This document shows positions 11,655-23,405 of a DNA stretch of 64,000 nt, piece by piece (positions within the stretch are counted from its first letter, which is position 1; each line of letters begins with the position of its first letter). Below the pieces are notes generated by a model. It was given only the letters and a program-made list of their open reading frames with translations, did not search any database and was not told the origin of the DNA. Origin of the DNA: Hydractinia symbiolongicarpus (lineage: Eukaryota > Cnidaria > Hydrozoa > Anthoathecata > Hydractiniidae); the NCBI RefSeq assembly GCF_029227915.1, contig NC_079882.1, positions 10,480,001 to 10,544,000 of the forward strand, read 5' to 3'. A program made the position numbers and the translations under genes.

Positions 11655-13679
11655 TCATTTCAACCATTTCAAAGTAAATTTGTTGCGATGGCGACATTTG
11701 TTGATAAGTTCTGTTCTTTTATTTAACAGTCCCTTCGGTTCAGCTCGTACAATTGCTATTTTTTCTGTTAGGCACAAGTCACACGTGCGCGCTCCTGTCT
11801 TATACGGCATTGCACGTCTTTCTATACTCCATAAGATTTCAAAGTCTGTTCCGTCGTCTTTTAATCTCCAAATTAATTTCGACAATTCGGTTTCGTTTCT
11901 GTATTTCTCGTGTCGAAAGGACTTTTTGTGGTTGTTAAACCTTTCTTTAAATTCGCCTTCGCATAATCCGTAGTAAAATTCCTTTTTGTCTACGTATTTG
12001 ACTTCCGCTTTGTAGATGATGCACGCAGCTAAACAGTCACCATTCAGTGGACACTGGGACTTATCCCGGCAGTTGCAAGGTCGTTGTTTTTGCCTTTCTT
12101 CAGAAGTGAGAACTTTTTTATTATGGCCCTTTATGATGTTTCGGATGTTTGTGCTACATGAATAGCTCAACTTGAGGGTGTTTTTGTTGAAGATTTTATA
12201 ATATTTGTGATCTTTACTGAAGTTTTTTCTAACAATCTTGAGAAATGATCGTCCAATGTCTGTTTTAACGTTTTTACTGAACGGCGGGTTGAACCAAATT
12301 ATCTTCCTTTGGCGATTAGGGCGTTGTTTGGGTTTACTCGCGTATGCCATTGTGCTTTTAAATCCGCTGGCGGAGAGTGAAGCTTCGTATAAAGGTTTTG
12401 CGTCATCAAATGCTTTTCTGTTACATGATGTCGCAATTAATCTTTCATTTACCATCTTCGGAATGACTTTCAATACATTATTCGGGTGGTTTGAATTAAT
12501 GTTAATGTATAGCGGATCGTTGTTGGGTTTCCTGTAGGGTTTGTAGGTTTTACTATTCACGTTAAATGATACATCCAAAAAGTCTGTTTCAATCAGGTTC
12601 GTTTCGATAGTTACTGACAATTTGTCTTCCTTAAACAAGGTTATGATGTCCTTTCGAATTTTGTTCATTCGTGGTCCATTGGCGTTTTGGATAATTGCAA
12701 GTCCATCGTCTCTGTATAGACCAACATGTTTGATATCGATAATATTGCTGATCTTTTTTAATATATATAGTCCAACTAACTCACAGATCTCCGCTCCATC
12801 GAATGAACCCATTGTTACATCGAAAAGAACGTTTCCTTTTTTAACCCAAGTCGATGATTTATCAAATAACAAGGACTTTCGACTGTGCCTTATTATATCG
12901 AGGACTTTGTTGTCGATTGGTACAGCAGATCTTGCGAAATTAATTGCTTTGTCGAGTAGTTCTTCAGAGATAGAAGGGTAAAACTCGACAATGTCGAATT
13001 TGATGAATTTTGACTTTGCATCAGTTGGTGTTTTTCTGAACCATTCAATTACAGTAGATGTATTTCGCCATTGGTTGACCTGCGTTGCTTTCTGAACTTT
13101 TTCTATGATGGTCTCCAAGTACTTTTTACTGACGATTCCCATGTCTGTTTTGGCTGGATTAATTAATCTGCACTTGACATTTTGGGGGAAGTTTGGTTTG
13201 TGGTCTTTGATTGTAATGTAGGCCTGTTTCTCTGAGTAGCATTGCATTTTGGCGTCTAAATCTAGCGATTTTGCGATTTTTTTGGCCTCTTTATTGATGT
13301 TGGTTTTCAAAGAAGTACTACATTTTTCATACGATTTTGTGATATTTTCTGTAACGAGTTTGGTGTAATCATTTTTCGGAAGTTCGTATAGGTTATTAGT
13401 TTTATCGGCGAAAGCAAATACATTTTCGGAATTTTGGATGTTCTTAACGTCTGTTTTCAATTTGTTTAAGAACGAATTGTCAACATTGCGGAATTCGATT
13501 TTTCGGATGAGGTCGTAAAGGTCGCTTTCGAAGCTTGCAAGGTTCGGGTTAACAGGTGGGGTTGCAGTTGATTTAAAACCGAAAGATACGTGTTCGTGCT
13601 CGTCTTCTTTTTCGTTATTTTTATCGAAGAAATATGCCTTCCATCGAATTCGTTTGATAAGGCTTTCTACTTTGTCCAT
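11655..13679 (-). CDS. Penelope-like reverse transcriptase with C-terminal GIY-YIG-type nuclease (copy 1)
   Basis: A 674-residue open frame. The RT part has KFIKFDIVEFYPSIS (first catalytic Asp), the box YRDDGLAI (second and third Asp) and TDFLDVSFNV followed by a K-P-N-N segment, the order usual for Penelope-like RTs. A cysteine-rich linker follows (CNCRDKSQCPLNGDCLAAC). A GIY-YIG-like domain then begins YYGLCEGEFKERFNNHKKSF and includes the conserved late segment TCDLCLTEKIAI. RT copies element RNA at a chromosomal nick made by the nuclease. The frame is intact but lacks the first residues present in copy 2 because the element is truncated. Confidence 0.9.
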   Translation of the reverse strand: MDKVESLIKRIRWKAYFFDKNNEKEDEHEHVSFGFKSTATPPVNPNLASFESDLYDLIRKIEFRNVDNSFLNKLKTDVKNIQNSENVFAFADKTNNLYELPKNDYTKLVTENITKSYEKCSTSLKTNINKEAKKIAKSLDLDAKMQCYSEKQAYITIKDHKPNFPQNVKCRLINPAKTDMGIVSKKYLETIIEKVQKATQVNQWRNTSTVIEWFRKTPTDAKSKFIKFDIVEFYPSISEELLDKAINFARSAVPIDNKVLDIIRHSRKSLLFDKSSTWVKKGNVLFDVTMGSFDGAEICELVGLYILKKISNIIDIKHVGLYRDDGLAIIQNANGPRMNKIRKDIITLFKEDKLSVTIETNLIETDFLDVSFNVNSKTYKPYRKPNNDPLYININSNHPNNVLKVIPKMVNERLIATSCNRKAFDDAKPLYEASLSASGFKSTMAYASKPKQRPNRQRKIIWFNPPFSKNVKTDIGRSFLKIVRKNFSKDHKYYKIFNKNTLKLSYSCSTNIRNIIKGHNKKVLTSEERQKQRPCNCRDKSQCPLNGDCLAACIIYKAEVKYVDKKEFYYGLCEGEFKERFNNHKKSFRHEKYRNETELSKLIWRLKDDGTDFEILWSIERRAMPYKTGARTCDLCLTEKIAIVRAEPKGLLNKRTELINKCRHRNKFTLKWLK

Positions 13680-13730
13680 TAAACATTTTAAGTATGTATT
13701 TTTCGGTGGTATCGGGATATTCTTTATTCT

Positions 13731-14277
13731 AAAGGTTTAACAACCACAAAAAGTCCTTTCGACACGAGAAATACAGAAACGAAACCGAATTGTCGAAATT
13801 AATTTGGAGATTAAAAGACGACGGAACAGACTTTGAAATCTTATGGAGTATAGAAAGACGTGCAATGCCGTATAAGACAGGAGCGCGCACGTGTGACTTG
13901 TGCCTAACAGAAAAAATAGCAATTGTACGAGCTGAACCGAAGGGACTGTTAAATAAAAGAACAGAACTTATCAACAAATGTCGCCATCGCAACAAATTTA
14001 CTTTGAAATGGTTGAAATGAACTGTAACGAACAATGTATTTATTTGTATTTATTTGTTTTATTACGTTGTATCACGTAATTAAAAGGTTTATACTTTAGT
14101 TAGTACCAACTTGTATAATTTGTATCATTTGCCTGAAGATTGCTAAGAAGCATGAAACTTTAAGTAGCAAAATTAATGTAGTTTTTTCTTGAAAACAAAA
14201 CATAAAAATAATATAACTGCTCTGTTACACATTGAGCACTCTGTTGTAATTTGTGTTAAAATTACTTCGTGTTTATA
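13731..14277 (+). repeat. Penelope pLTR-like direct repeat, upstream copy
   Basis: This segment repeats at 16167-16713 at a constant offset of 2,436 bp. It contains the last about 95 codons of the element ORF (stop at 14020), the 3' tail with a hammerhead-like motif and 64 bp of the next unit's start. A partial unit placed directly upstream of a full unit is the 'pseudo-LTR' layout known for Penelope-like elements. Confidence 0.88.
14127..14173 (+). ncRNA. Candidate hammerhead ribozyme, copy 2 (upstream pLTR)
   Basis: Same motif as 16563-16609. Predicted cleavage follows A14166. With the downstream copy it would release one exact unit (14167-16602). Confidence 0.62.
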
Positions 14278-14350
14278 AAAGCTCCTGTTTTTGTTGAGCA
14301 CTCTGAACACTCTACACACCACTGTTTACAAGATTTTACATTATTGTTTT

Positions 14351-16456
14351 ATGGTCATGGAAAGGAGAAATCTTGGTTACTCGCTAAAGAATATCCCGAT
14401 ACCACCGAAAAATACATACTTAAAATGTTTAATGGACAAAGTAGAAAGCCTTATCAAACGAATTCGATGGAAGGCATATTTCTTCGATAAAAATAACGAA
14501 AAAGAAGACGAGCACGAACACGTATCTTTCGGTTTTAAATCAACTGCAACCCCACCTGTTAACCCGAACCTTGCAAGCTTCGAAAGCGACCTTTACGACC
14601 TCATCCGAAAAATCGAATTCCGCAATGTTGACAATTCGTTCTTAAACAAATTGAAAACAGACGTTAAGAACATCCAAAATTCCGAAAATGTATTTGCTTT
14701 CGCCGATAAAACTAATAACCTATACGAACTTCCGAAAAATGATTACACCAAACTCGTTACAGAAAATATCACAAAATCGTATGAAAAATGTAGTACTTCT
14801 TTGAAAACCAACATCAATAAAGAGGCCAAAAAAATCGCAAAATCGCTAGATTTAGACGCCAAAATGCAATGCTACTCAGAGAAACAGGCCTACATTACAA
14901 TCAAAGACCACAAACCAAACTTCCCCCAAAATGTCAAGTGCAGATTAATTAATCCAGCCAAAACAGACATGGGAATCGTCAGTAAAAAGTACTTGGAGAC
15001 CATCATAGAAAAAGTTCAGAAAGCAACGCAGGTCAACCAATGGCGAAATACATCTACTGTAATTGAATGGTTCAGAAAAACACCAACTGATGCAAAGTCA
15101 AAATTCATCAAATTCGACATTGTCGAGTTTTACCCTTCTATCTCTGAAGAACTACTCGACAAAGCAATTAATTTCGCAAGATCTGCTGTACCAATCGACA
15201 ACAAAGTCCTCGATATAATAAGGCACAGTCGAAAGTCCTTGTTATTTGATAAATCATCGACTTGGGTTAAAAAAGGAAACGTTCTTTTCGATGTAACAAT
15301 GGGTTCATTCGATGGAGCGGAGATCTGTGAGTTAGTTGGACTATATATATTAAAAAAGATCAGCAATATTATCGATATCAAACATGTTGGTCTATACAGA
15401 GACGATGGACTTGCAATTATCCAAAACGCCAATGGACCACGAATGAACAAAATTCGAAAGGACATCATAACCTTGTTTAAGGAAGACAAATTGTCAGTAA
15501 CTATCGAAACGAACCTGATTGAAACAGACTTTTTGGATGTATCATTTAACGTGAATAGTAAAACCTACAAACCCTACAGGAAACCCAACAACGATCCGCT
15601 ATACATTAACATTAATTCAAACCACCCGAATAATGTATTGAAAGTCATTCCGAAGATGGTAAATGAAAGATTAATTGCGACATCATGTAACAGAAAAGCA
15701 TTTGATGACGCAAAACCTTTATACGAAGCTTCACTCTCCGCCAGCGGATTTAAAAGCACAATGGCATACGCGAGTAAACCCAAACAACGCCCTAATCGCC
15801 AAAGGAAGATAATTTGGTTCAACCCGCCGTTCAGTAAAAACGTTAAAACAGACATTGGACGATCATTTCTCAAGATTGTTAGAAAAAACTTCAGTAAAGA
15901 TCACAAATATTATAAAATCTTCAACAAAAACACCCTCAAGTTGAGCTATTCATGTAGCACAAACATCCGAAACATCATAAAGGGCCATAATAAAAAAGTT
16001 CTCACTTCTGAAGAAAGGCAAAAACAACGACCTTGCAACTGCCGGGATAAGTCCCAGTGTCCACTGAATGGTGACTGTTTAGCTGCGTGCATCATCTACA
16101 AAGCGGAAGTCAAATACGTAGACAAAAAGGAATTTTACTACGGATTATGCGAAGGCGAATTTAAAGAAAGGTTTAACAACCACAAAAAGTCCTTTCGACA
16201 CGAGAAATACAGAAACGAAACCGAATTGTCGAAATTAATTTGGAGATTAAAAGACGACGGAACAGACTTTGAAATCTTATGGAGTATAGAAAGACGTGCA
16301 ATGCCGTATAAGACAGGAGCGCGCACGTGTGACTTGTGCCTAACAGAAAAAATAGCAATTGTACGAGCTGAACCGAAGGGACTGTTAAATAAAAGAACAG
16401 AACTTATCAACAAATGTCGCCATCGCAACAAATTTACTTTGAAATGGTTGAAATGA
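14351..16456 (+). CDS. Penelope-like reverse transcriptase with GIY-YIG-type nuclease (copy 2, complete)
   Basis: About 701 residues from the first ATG (14351); a frame opening further upstream would need a TTG start. The N-terminus MERRNLGYSLKNIPIP precedes the part shared with copy 1. Motifs are the same: RT core around residues 205-345 (FDIVEFYPSIS, YRDDGLAI), the Cys-rich linker at about 555-580, and the GIY-YIG-like domain to the C-terminus. No stop or frameshift breaks it, so this copy may be active. The C-terminal nuclease places it with the nuclease-bearing Penelope clades. The exact clade is not resolved here. Confidence 0.92.
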   Translation: MVMERRNLGYSLKNIPIPPKNTYLKCLMDKVESLIKRIRWKAYFFDKNNEKEDEHEHVSFGFKSTATPPVNPNLASFESDLYDLIRKIEFRNVDNSFLNKLKTDVKNIQNSENVFAFADKTNNLYELPKNDYTKLVTENITKSYEKCSTSLKTNINKEAKKIAKSLDLDAKMQCYSEKQAYITIKDHKPNFPQNVKCRLINPAKTDMGIVSKKYLETIIEKVQKATQVNQWRNTSTVIEWFRKTPTDAKSKFIKFDIVEFYPSISEELLDKAINFARSAVPIDNKVLDIIRHSRKSLLFDKSSTWVKKGNVLFDVTMGSFDGAEICELVGLYILKKISNIIDIKHVGLYRDDGLAIIQNANGPRMNKIRKDIITLFKEDKLSVTIETNLIETDFLDVSFNVNSKTYKPYRKPNNDPLYININSNHPNNVLKVIPKMVNERLIATSCNRKAFDDAKPLYEASLSASGFKSTMAYASKPKQRPNRQRKIIWFNPPFSKNVKTDIGRSFLKIVRKNFSKDHKYYKIFNKNTLKLSYSCSTNIRNIIKGHNKKVLTSEERQKQRPCNCRDKSQCPLNGDCLAACIIYKAEVKYVDKKEFYYGLCEGEFKERFNNHKKSFRHEKYRNETELSKLIWRLKDDGTDFEILWSIERRAMPYKTGARTCDLCLTEKIAIVRAEPKGLLNKRTELINKCRHRNKFTLKWLK

Positions 16457-16562
16457 ACTGTAACGAACAATGTATTTATTTGTATTTATTTGTTTTATTA
16501 CGTTGTATCACGTAATTAAAAGGTTTATACTTTAGTTAGTACCAACTTGTATAATTTGTATC

Positions 16563-16609
16563 ATTTGCCTGAAGATTGCTAAGAAGCATGAAACTTTAAG
16601 TAGCAAAAT
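16563..16609 (+). ncRNA. Candidate minimal type I hammerhead ribozyme, copy 3
   Basis: Core CTGAAGA at 16569-16575 and GAAA at 16590-16593. Stem I is ATTTGC (16563-16568) with GCAAAAT (16603-16609). Stem II is TGCT/AGCA (16577-16580 with 16585-16588) around AAGA. A very short stem III (A16593-U16601, C16594-G16600, U16595-A16599) has a 3-nt loop. The cleavage triplet GUA ends at 16602. Short stem III hammerheads are known in pLTRs of Penelope-like elements. A U-U pair at the base of stem II is a weakness. Confidence 0.65.
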
Positions 16610-16706
16610 TAATGTAGTTTTTTCTTGAAAACAAAACATAAAAATAATATAACTGCTCTGTTACACATTGAGCACTCTGTTGTAATTTGTGTTAAAATTA
16701 CTTCGT

Positions 16707-16941
<235 letters not shown>

Positions 16942-19900
16942 ATTAAAATTAATAAATTGAAATTAGAAAAAAACCTACATTCCCAGTATGCACATCCAAA
17001 AAATTCAAAGCGCAAAGTTGTGTAGGTTGACATACTCAGCTCAGCGATCACAAGTCGGAAATGCTGCAATGGTCTAATTTCATGTAGTGATACTACAACC
17101 AATTCTTTAGTTAAAAGCCAAGAATCCTTAAATGTAAATATTACACTCTAGTTACAAATACCAACAAATTTCTATAATACCTTGAGTAAAACAACTAACT
17201 ACAATAAAATTTTAGTGAAAATAAGAATTCATAGTGTATGAGTTACTTCTCATATTACGTATAATCTACAAAAAAATAAAATCATTATTAAAGGTGATAG
17301 TAACCCTTTTAACATTAATTTTTTTTGACACAATTAGTTAATATGGGTTTTTTTCAGACTATATATCCATATTTTTCATTCATACTGCAAGGTAAAGTAT
17401 GAGTGTTTGGGTGAGGCAGCAAAATTTTTGCTTAACATTTCTTACTTGTGATGCCTGGCCAAACATGTTGTTAAAATCAAAATGTACAGTAGCTTTTTAA
17501 TTAAAGTAATATGACCACAAAGAGGCAAATAATGAAGGCACAAATGTAAAAATCATGGCATGTTGGCGATTGACAAAACATAGGTTATAAACAAAGCATT
17601 ATAAAAAGGAACGTACAAATGACATTTATTTCATCAACAGCACAAATATATGGACTCTGCAAACCTTTTTAGCTTTATTTAGGAAATTTGTGCAGAAAAA
17701 AGGAAAGTTTTAAACAACCTAGCCAAACTTTTAGTTTCAAAGATTTAATGATATGATATGCAAAAAATTTGGGTTTTTATTTTGTGAGAAATTTTATTGC
17801 AGAGTATTAACATTGTCTAAAAGTCATATTTTTTACTAGGCAACCTTTTTGGTTTACTGTGCTTCAGAAGCTGGAGCCGTTAAGTTGACTTAACATTACT
17901 GGTGTGTTAGGTATGTTTTAAAAACAGTATGACTGTTAAAGCTTCTAAGCTGTCTTGTTTTCACATAAAAAGATTTAATTTAAACAATTCCTCTATAAAA
18001 AAAATGTTGTGTATAATTTATTCTGCAAAATATAGTTCCAGTACTACGCGATTGTAGAATCTAAAAATCTAAGAGAATCAAAAAATTAGGCCGACAGTAA
18101 TTGTAATTTAATTTTCGCTGTCCATTTGATGTAATACAACGGCACTACGACAGCAAAAAAAATTACCGTCACTAAAATAAAGTAGGACAGAAGTTGTTTT
18201 ACAAAATATTTTTAATACGTCATTATTACTATCTCGCCTGCGAGAATAGCATTGGTTTCTAACTCATAACAGACTAACGAACTAACTATGTCCCAAATGG
18301 TCAATTGCAACAAGCTTTCATGTGCAAAGTTTTATATAAGAAAAACATCCCCTAGGGAGATTTGAACCAGCACCACAGCAGAACCTTGCACCTAAGTGCA
18401 ACAGGAGTAATTCGTGAATATTTAATATTTAATTGAAGTTCCTAACCTTTATCTTTTTCGATCTTTTGAGCTGGTGTGTTAATCAAACAAAACATTATTT
18501 TTTACCACTGTTGTATTTATTTGAGCAAAATAATTTCGATCTTCGTAGTATGACATTTTTCATCACAACACAGTAAACTTCAAAGAAAAAAGACGTATTA
18601 TGGGAAAAGATTAAAAAATACGCTTTTTGATTGAAAAGCATTCTAAGTACTGTCTGGTTGCGTATTCGCCCATCTCAACATTTTTAAAATGCAATAAATT
18701 TCCTGTGTGCAAAATAAAAAAAGTATGATGATTCTGTAGTGCAGACAACAGAAATAACAATTTGGGAAGATTACCAGAAAGACAATTATTTTAATGTGCA
18801 AAAATTATTTTAAAACGTATCAATTTAATGCATATTATTGCTTGTGGTGCAAAAGTTTCCGTGAATAGATTACAAGCTTCTGAAAGTATACATTAGCATT
18901 ACTTTAGTTTTGCAAAAAGTATTTTTACTTAATTGTAAAAAAATATACCTCAACAACATGGATTTATGTTCGTGTTGATTAATTATTGCGGTATCTGACA
19001 ACGGACAATTCTTTCGCATATGAATTAACACTTCTTGAGTGCAAAGTGTTAATTTTTTGTCAAAAATTTCAGCCTGGTATGCTTATAAAGCATGTTCTCA
19101 TAAAAGAAAAAGCATGTAGGTGTACACTATTCTCACTTTTTTAAAGTTTTCCTACACAACTGTTTTCCTGGTTTTGCTTTTTCTTAGCAACCCTTAACAC
19201 TCGTCCGCATAACCAGCCCCGCCCCTTTGTTTATTTTGGTTATAATGCATCACACTTTTATAAGAATCTGTTCTGTTTGCTTGTATTTCATGTTAAAAAT
19301 TTGGCCTTTGAATTTTGATATTCTTATAAAAAAGGTGTGTACTGTTAACCATCACATTTTGGAAATTGTTTCCTCAAAAAATAATTTTTTTAAAAAATAT
19401 CTCCTGTCACCCTATTTAGCTGCTTTAAATTTGCGCAAACTTAGTGACTACATATAGACACCTTAAAGGGAACCCGAGGTATAAAATGGCGTTGGACTTA
19501 TATTATAGAGCTTAAAAAGTAAGCTAACAAGTCTTTTCAAATTTTTTAAAAAAGCTCTTTTCGTTCTCTTGGTTTGCAATCAAATTTTGTGGGTAAGCTT
19601 GTATAAGCCCTATATGTTTACTTGCAAAATTTGATTGCAAACCGACATGCAGATCCCAAGTTATGAGTTCGTCAACAAAAAATGAGGAGGCCTGGGACGA
19701 GCAAACAAATGTTAGTTCTCTTGGTTCTAAATTAACTTAACAGGTAAATATTCTTATACAATTTATAGAGTGGTCTAAGCGTTATAAAATACTTTTTTAA
19801 CAACAATTTGATGGCACGATAACGGCTTGTCAGAAGCAAATAATGTGGTGTAATTATACTAAGTTGGTTTTTTTGCAAACATAAAATAATTTAAACGAAT

Positions 19901-20751
19901 GAAGTAATTATCATGGCGATGTTTAAACTTTATACAGCTGTCTTTGTCATATTTAAACAAAATACAGCAGAGCCAATGCCTACAAGCTTTGTGCAACAGT
20001 GTTTTCGTTATTTTAAAATGAAATACAAAGATTTCTAAGCTTCGTCTCACCCTGTTTTTAGTCATTTTAGAATGAAACAGGTTAAAAATAATAAACGGTA
20101 AAAAAATAACAATAAGCAATTTTAACAAGGTTAATAATATATATTAATAATATAACAAAGAGCAGGAACAGGTAAACTTCTTACTTAATAAACTTTTTGT
20201 CTAGTTTTGCAGCCTTTATTTAACAAGTTTAAATCTGCATTGTTTTATTGATCAAATTTTTTTTTGAGATTACAAAATTGGAGCAGCATTATAACGCTGA
20301 TAAAAATAGACATACTTAAGAAACGTCTAACACATCAAACTTTGGTTTTTTAAACACCTCTTAATGCTGAACGAGTGATGATTAAGTTGTATATTAAGGC
20401 TGAAGTACAAGCATTATAATGGACATGTAACAATGTTTATGATGGTGTTAGAGAAATTAAACAGTTGAAACCAAGTCACAAATCCCTTTTTTTTTTCAAT
20501 TTTATATATTTTAAGTACAGAAATGATATCCCTTTCCAATTTTTTCTCCATATTTTTCTATGTTGTGAGTTAATGTGATCTTGGATCCAACAATTTTTAG
20601 ATTCCAAGTTTACTTAAGATTCTTTCAAAAATTATACATAGTTTCTCCCTTGCTTTCAACAGAGAAAAGTACATGTCAACATTTCCCCTATCAAATACAA
20701 AAACTTAGTGGATGATTCTATTTTTTGATAATTTTTTTGGCAGAACCAGGT
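16942..20751. other. AT-rich intron or intergenic sequence
   Basis: No exon, RNA gene or transposon coding recognised. A segment near 18240-18320 shares a short stretch (CCCAAATGGTCAATT) with the repeat at 21756, so it holds a fragment of that or a related family. If the discoidin exons at 22.9-23.4 kb belong to the gene at 4.9-10 kb, this would be intronic. Confidence 0.35.
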
Positions 20752-21095
20752 CTATCAATAAGGGGAGAGCAATTGCTCCTGATCACGCAAAGGCTTGTCC
20801 AATTCTGAGAAATGAGAAACTAGCTGAGCCATTAATTGCTCCCCCTATTTCACAAAAAGTTTGTCTAGCTGAGCAATATCAATTCATCTCACATGGAAAT
20901 CAATGTTATCTTATTATTATTTGCAGTAAAAATTAACCAAAGTATATAAAAAAGATGATAAAATAGATAAAAAAGATTTTGTAATAAAATACGCCTTTAT
21001 AACTTATTCTATTTATTCAGGTTGCTCACCCAGTCTAAATTATTGAGACCTTGGAAGAGCGATTTATTGCTCTGGTGTTATTTTCTTATTGATAG
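20752..21095. mobile_element. Possible MITE with 11-bp termini
   Basis: CTATCAATAAG (20752-20762) is repeated inverted as CTTATTGATAG (21085-21095), 344 bp apart, with a further AGAGC-ATT-GCTC similarity inside each end. A short + strand frame within is not recognisable. No target duplication is clear. Confidence 0.35.
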
Positions 21096-21755
21096 GCTTG
21101 CAAAAGCTGCACTCTGCAAAACACAATATGAATCAGTTAAATCGAATGTTTGTTTTTCCAAGGAATTTGTTTTTGTTGAGAAAACAAAGACTACAGAATA
21201 AGCAGTTTTTTAGAAAAATATTATATTGCTAGCTTTGAGAAGGGAATTAGTACCTTCAAAAATTAAAAGTTGAAAGTTTATTTCATCACATATTTAATTT
21301 AAAAGTAAGGCAAATTCTTATGCTGAATTATGAATATCAAGAACATAGCCTGTTTTGCAGTACCTTCAATCATGGCATACATTTTTAGAAAAAAAACACA
21401 TTGTTCATCAACATACTCTAAACAATTTTTAGATTAGTTTAAAAATACTTGCACAAAAACAATTGCAGTCCTTGAACAAAACTTTTCAAATAGAAATTTG
21501 AGAAAAGCTCACAGAATTACCAAAAAGGAAACACATGTTGTCTATTTATCCTGAAAGAAACAGACATGAAAGCCAGTGAGGGAGATAACTCCTGGTGAAA
21601 TTGGTGCACATAAAAAACACTGCACAACTAGACTCTATCGTGATACCATGAATAATGTTTACCTGATATAAATAACGTTTTAACATCACTTTAGTTGTCA
21701 CTTGAAAAAAAGTATTACATGTATATATTTAAATTGAAATTTTTCTTGTGTTATT

Positions 21756-22505
21756 GAATTTCCGCGCCCGAAGGCGTAGGAAATTCTTTAAAACCGTTGT
21801 TTTTTTATTTCGGAGCATTTTTTGAGAAAAAATCGACCCTGGGATTTCACGTTACTCTGAGGGGAGGATAGTATTGGTATAACTGACTAATTAACTAATC
21901 CTGTCCCAAATGGTCAATTACAACGTCACAGATTTAAACTTCGTACCCAAGCTCCCTAAGTACTGGGAAGTCATCTAAATGACGTTTCAGGTCAAAATTG
22001 GTATTTGTTTTCGACAAAATTAGGCACAGTTAACAAAAAAAGTATGCTGAACATGATGGTGACATCAAAGTTTTGGTTTTTTGCCACCTTAAATGTCATT
22101 TGAGGCCAAAATTTGTCCAAAAATTAAAACTACTTTATTTTCGACAAAAATTGGCACAGTTAAAAAAAAACTATGCTGAAAATGATGGTCACATCAAAAT
22201 TTTGATTTTTTGTCAACTAAATGCTGTTTAAGACCATAAACGTTTCAATCGCAAGACTTTCAACCATGAATGATAGGCTGTAATTTTTGTTAGCAATTTC
22301 TTTTAAAATGTGAGTTTATTATGACACGTTTCGTTTTGTTTGCTTTTGTTGTAAGATATAATGTCACTTGTGTGCTTTATCTTCAGAGCTTCATTCACCA
22401 AACCTCTTCGAATGTTTGGCACGATAACACAACGAATTAGCAGGTTGTCATCAAATATTTTGGTAGCGAGCGGAAATTCTTAGAGCCCCCAGGTCTCCTT
22501 GTTTT
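21756..22505 (+). repeat. Dispersed repeat family B, copy 1
   Basis: It begins GAATTTCCGCGCCCGAAGG and ends AGCGGAAATTCTTAGAGCCC plus a short CT-rich tail. A second copy lies at 39671-40350 in the same orientation and a diverged relative at 34480-35122. Inside are two about 115-bp similar blocks in tandem (each with TTTTCGACAAAA and TATGCTGAA). Compared with copy 2 it has about 70 bp extra near 21855-21925. No coding capacity. Confidence 0.8.
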
Positions 22506-22863
22506 TGTCTCAAAACATCTTGCAAGACCACAACACACAACAGGTGTTTTTTAATTTCTTGTTAAAGATGCACAATGAAGTGTGTTGAAAGTGATTTTGA
22601 TAGTAAAATGTGTCTAGAGTTGGAAAGAAAGATTAAGTGTCACTGGAGTGAACAAGAGTCAGGGAGGGTTAGAATGTTGAATATCTAAACAAAAGTACTT
22701 TTTGGATACCCATATGAATGTGTATGAATAAATAAATATAACTACACCATCATCGTTGTTTAAATATAATGCAATTTGATCTTTGTTTATAGCACCTTAT
22801 TAAAATGCATATTCTGCAAGTTAACTATCTACATAAAAATAAAGATGCTAAATTTGTACATAC
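22506..22863. other. AT-rich spacer, likely intron
   Basis: Follows the family B repeat and ends at the donor of the discoidin exon at 22864. Nothing recognised. Confidence 0.35.
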
Positions 22864-23201
22864 CTGGTCTGATAGCGTGCCATGATAAAAAGGAATGAAA
22901 TTTTCGTTAATTGGGTCTTCTGTGGTTGAGAAAAACTTTATTGATCTGGGGAAATGATCTGAAGAATGTGACTCTATCAATACCTTCAACACAATAACAG
23001 GTTCGGAAAAGCTGACTTGAAACCAGGGCTCAGTGACTGTAGATGGAATACACCACCAGCTTCCTCCATTATTGTCCACCCTTGATCTTGCATTTTGACA
23101 AGGCTTGCAAAAACTGTCAAATGACTCATCATATGTGCTGCATAATATTTGTGTATCTGCAATTGCTCCATTTGCCATACCAAGTATTCTTTCCTCACAT
23201 G
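22864..23201 (-). CDS. Exon: first half of an F5/8C domain
   Basis: Acceptor GCATTTTAG and donor GTATGT bound a 338-nt open exon. It reads A-C-E-E-R-I-L-G-M through FYHGTLSDQ. Confidence 0.7.
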
Positions 23202-23405
23202 CTAAAATGCAGAATATTATAAAATTACAAGAGTTTATTGGCTCTATAAGTAGTTCTTGCAAACAAGTCTATTTATGACATTTTGGAACAGAAAACTATT
23301 GACAATCTCACCTTTCTTGTAATCTACTGACGTGCCAGTAACTCGTGAAAAATGTGAACAGACATATCCTAATGTCAATAAATGAAGAAATACCACAAAG
23401 TTAAC
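22864..23405 (-). CDS. Discoidin (F5/8C) protein, two 5' exons
   Basis: Two minus-strand exons join in phase 1. The exon at 23312-23405 gives a hydrophobic stretch (VNFVVFLHLLTLGYVC) that looks like a signal peptide without its Met. The exon at 22864-23201 gives an F5/8C start (CEERILGMANGAIADTQIL), the Trp region (GGSWWCIPS) and WFQVSFSEPVIVLKV. It ends in phase 0 at GTATGT. The second half of the domain was not found. It cannot join directly to the exon at 9980, which needs phase 1, so an intermediate exon is hidden in the 12.9-kb gap or these are two separate genes. The first exon with the start codon was not found. Confidence 0.65.
23312..23405 (-). CDS. Exon: signal-peptide-like leader
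   Basis: A 94-nt exon with acceptor TTCTTCTAG and donor GTGAGA. It encodes a hydrophobic run followed by polar SRVTGTSVDYKK. It contains no in-frame ATG, so an upstream exon must supply the start. Confidence 0.5.

Noticed and set aside
12238-12981. Antisense frames inside the Penelope-like ORFs (also at 15130-15873 and 16138-16470)
   Set aside because: They lie opposite a strong RT/GIY-YIG ORF and show no motif; they were used only as evidence that both copies match at nucleotide level.
14070-14173. Type III hammerhead with stem III formed upstream (TACTTTAGTTA)
   Set aside because: Stem I cannot form in that arrangement; the type I fold pairs ATTTGC with GCAAAAT properly.
14291-14350. Start of the Penelope ORF at 14291
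   Set aside because: That start would be TTG; the first ATG in frame is 14351 and begins a sensible N-terminus.
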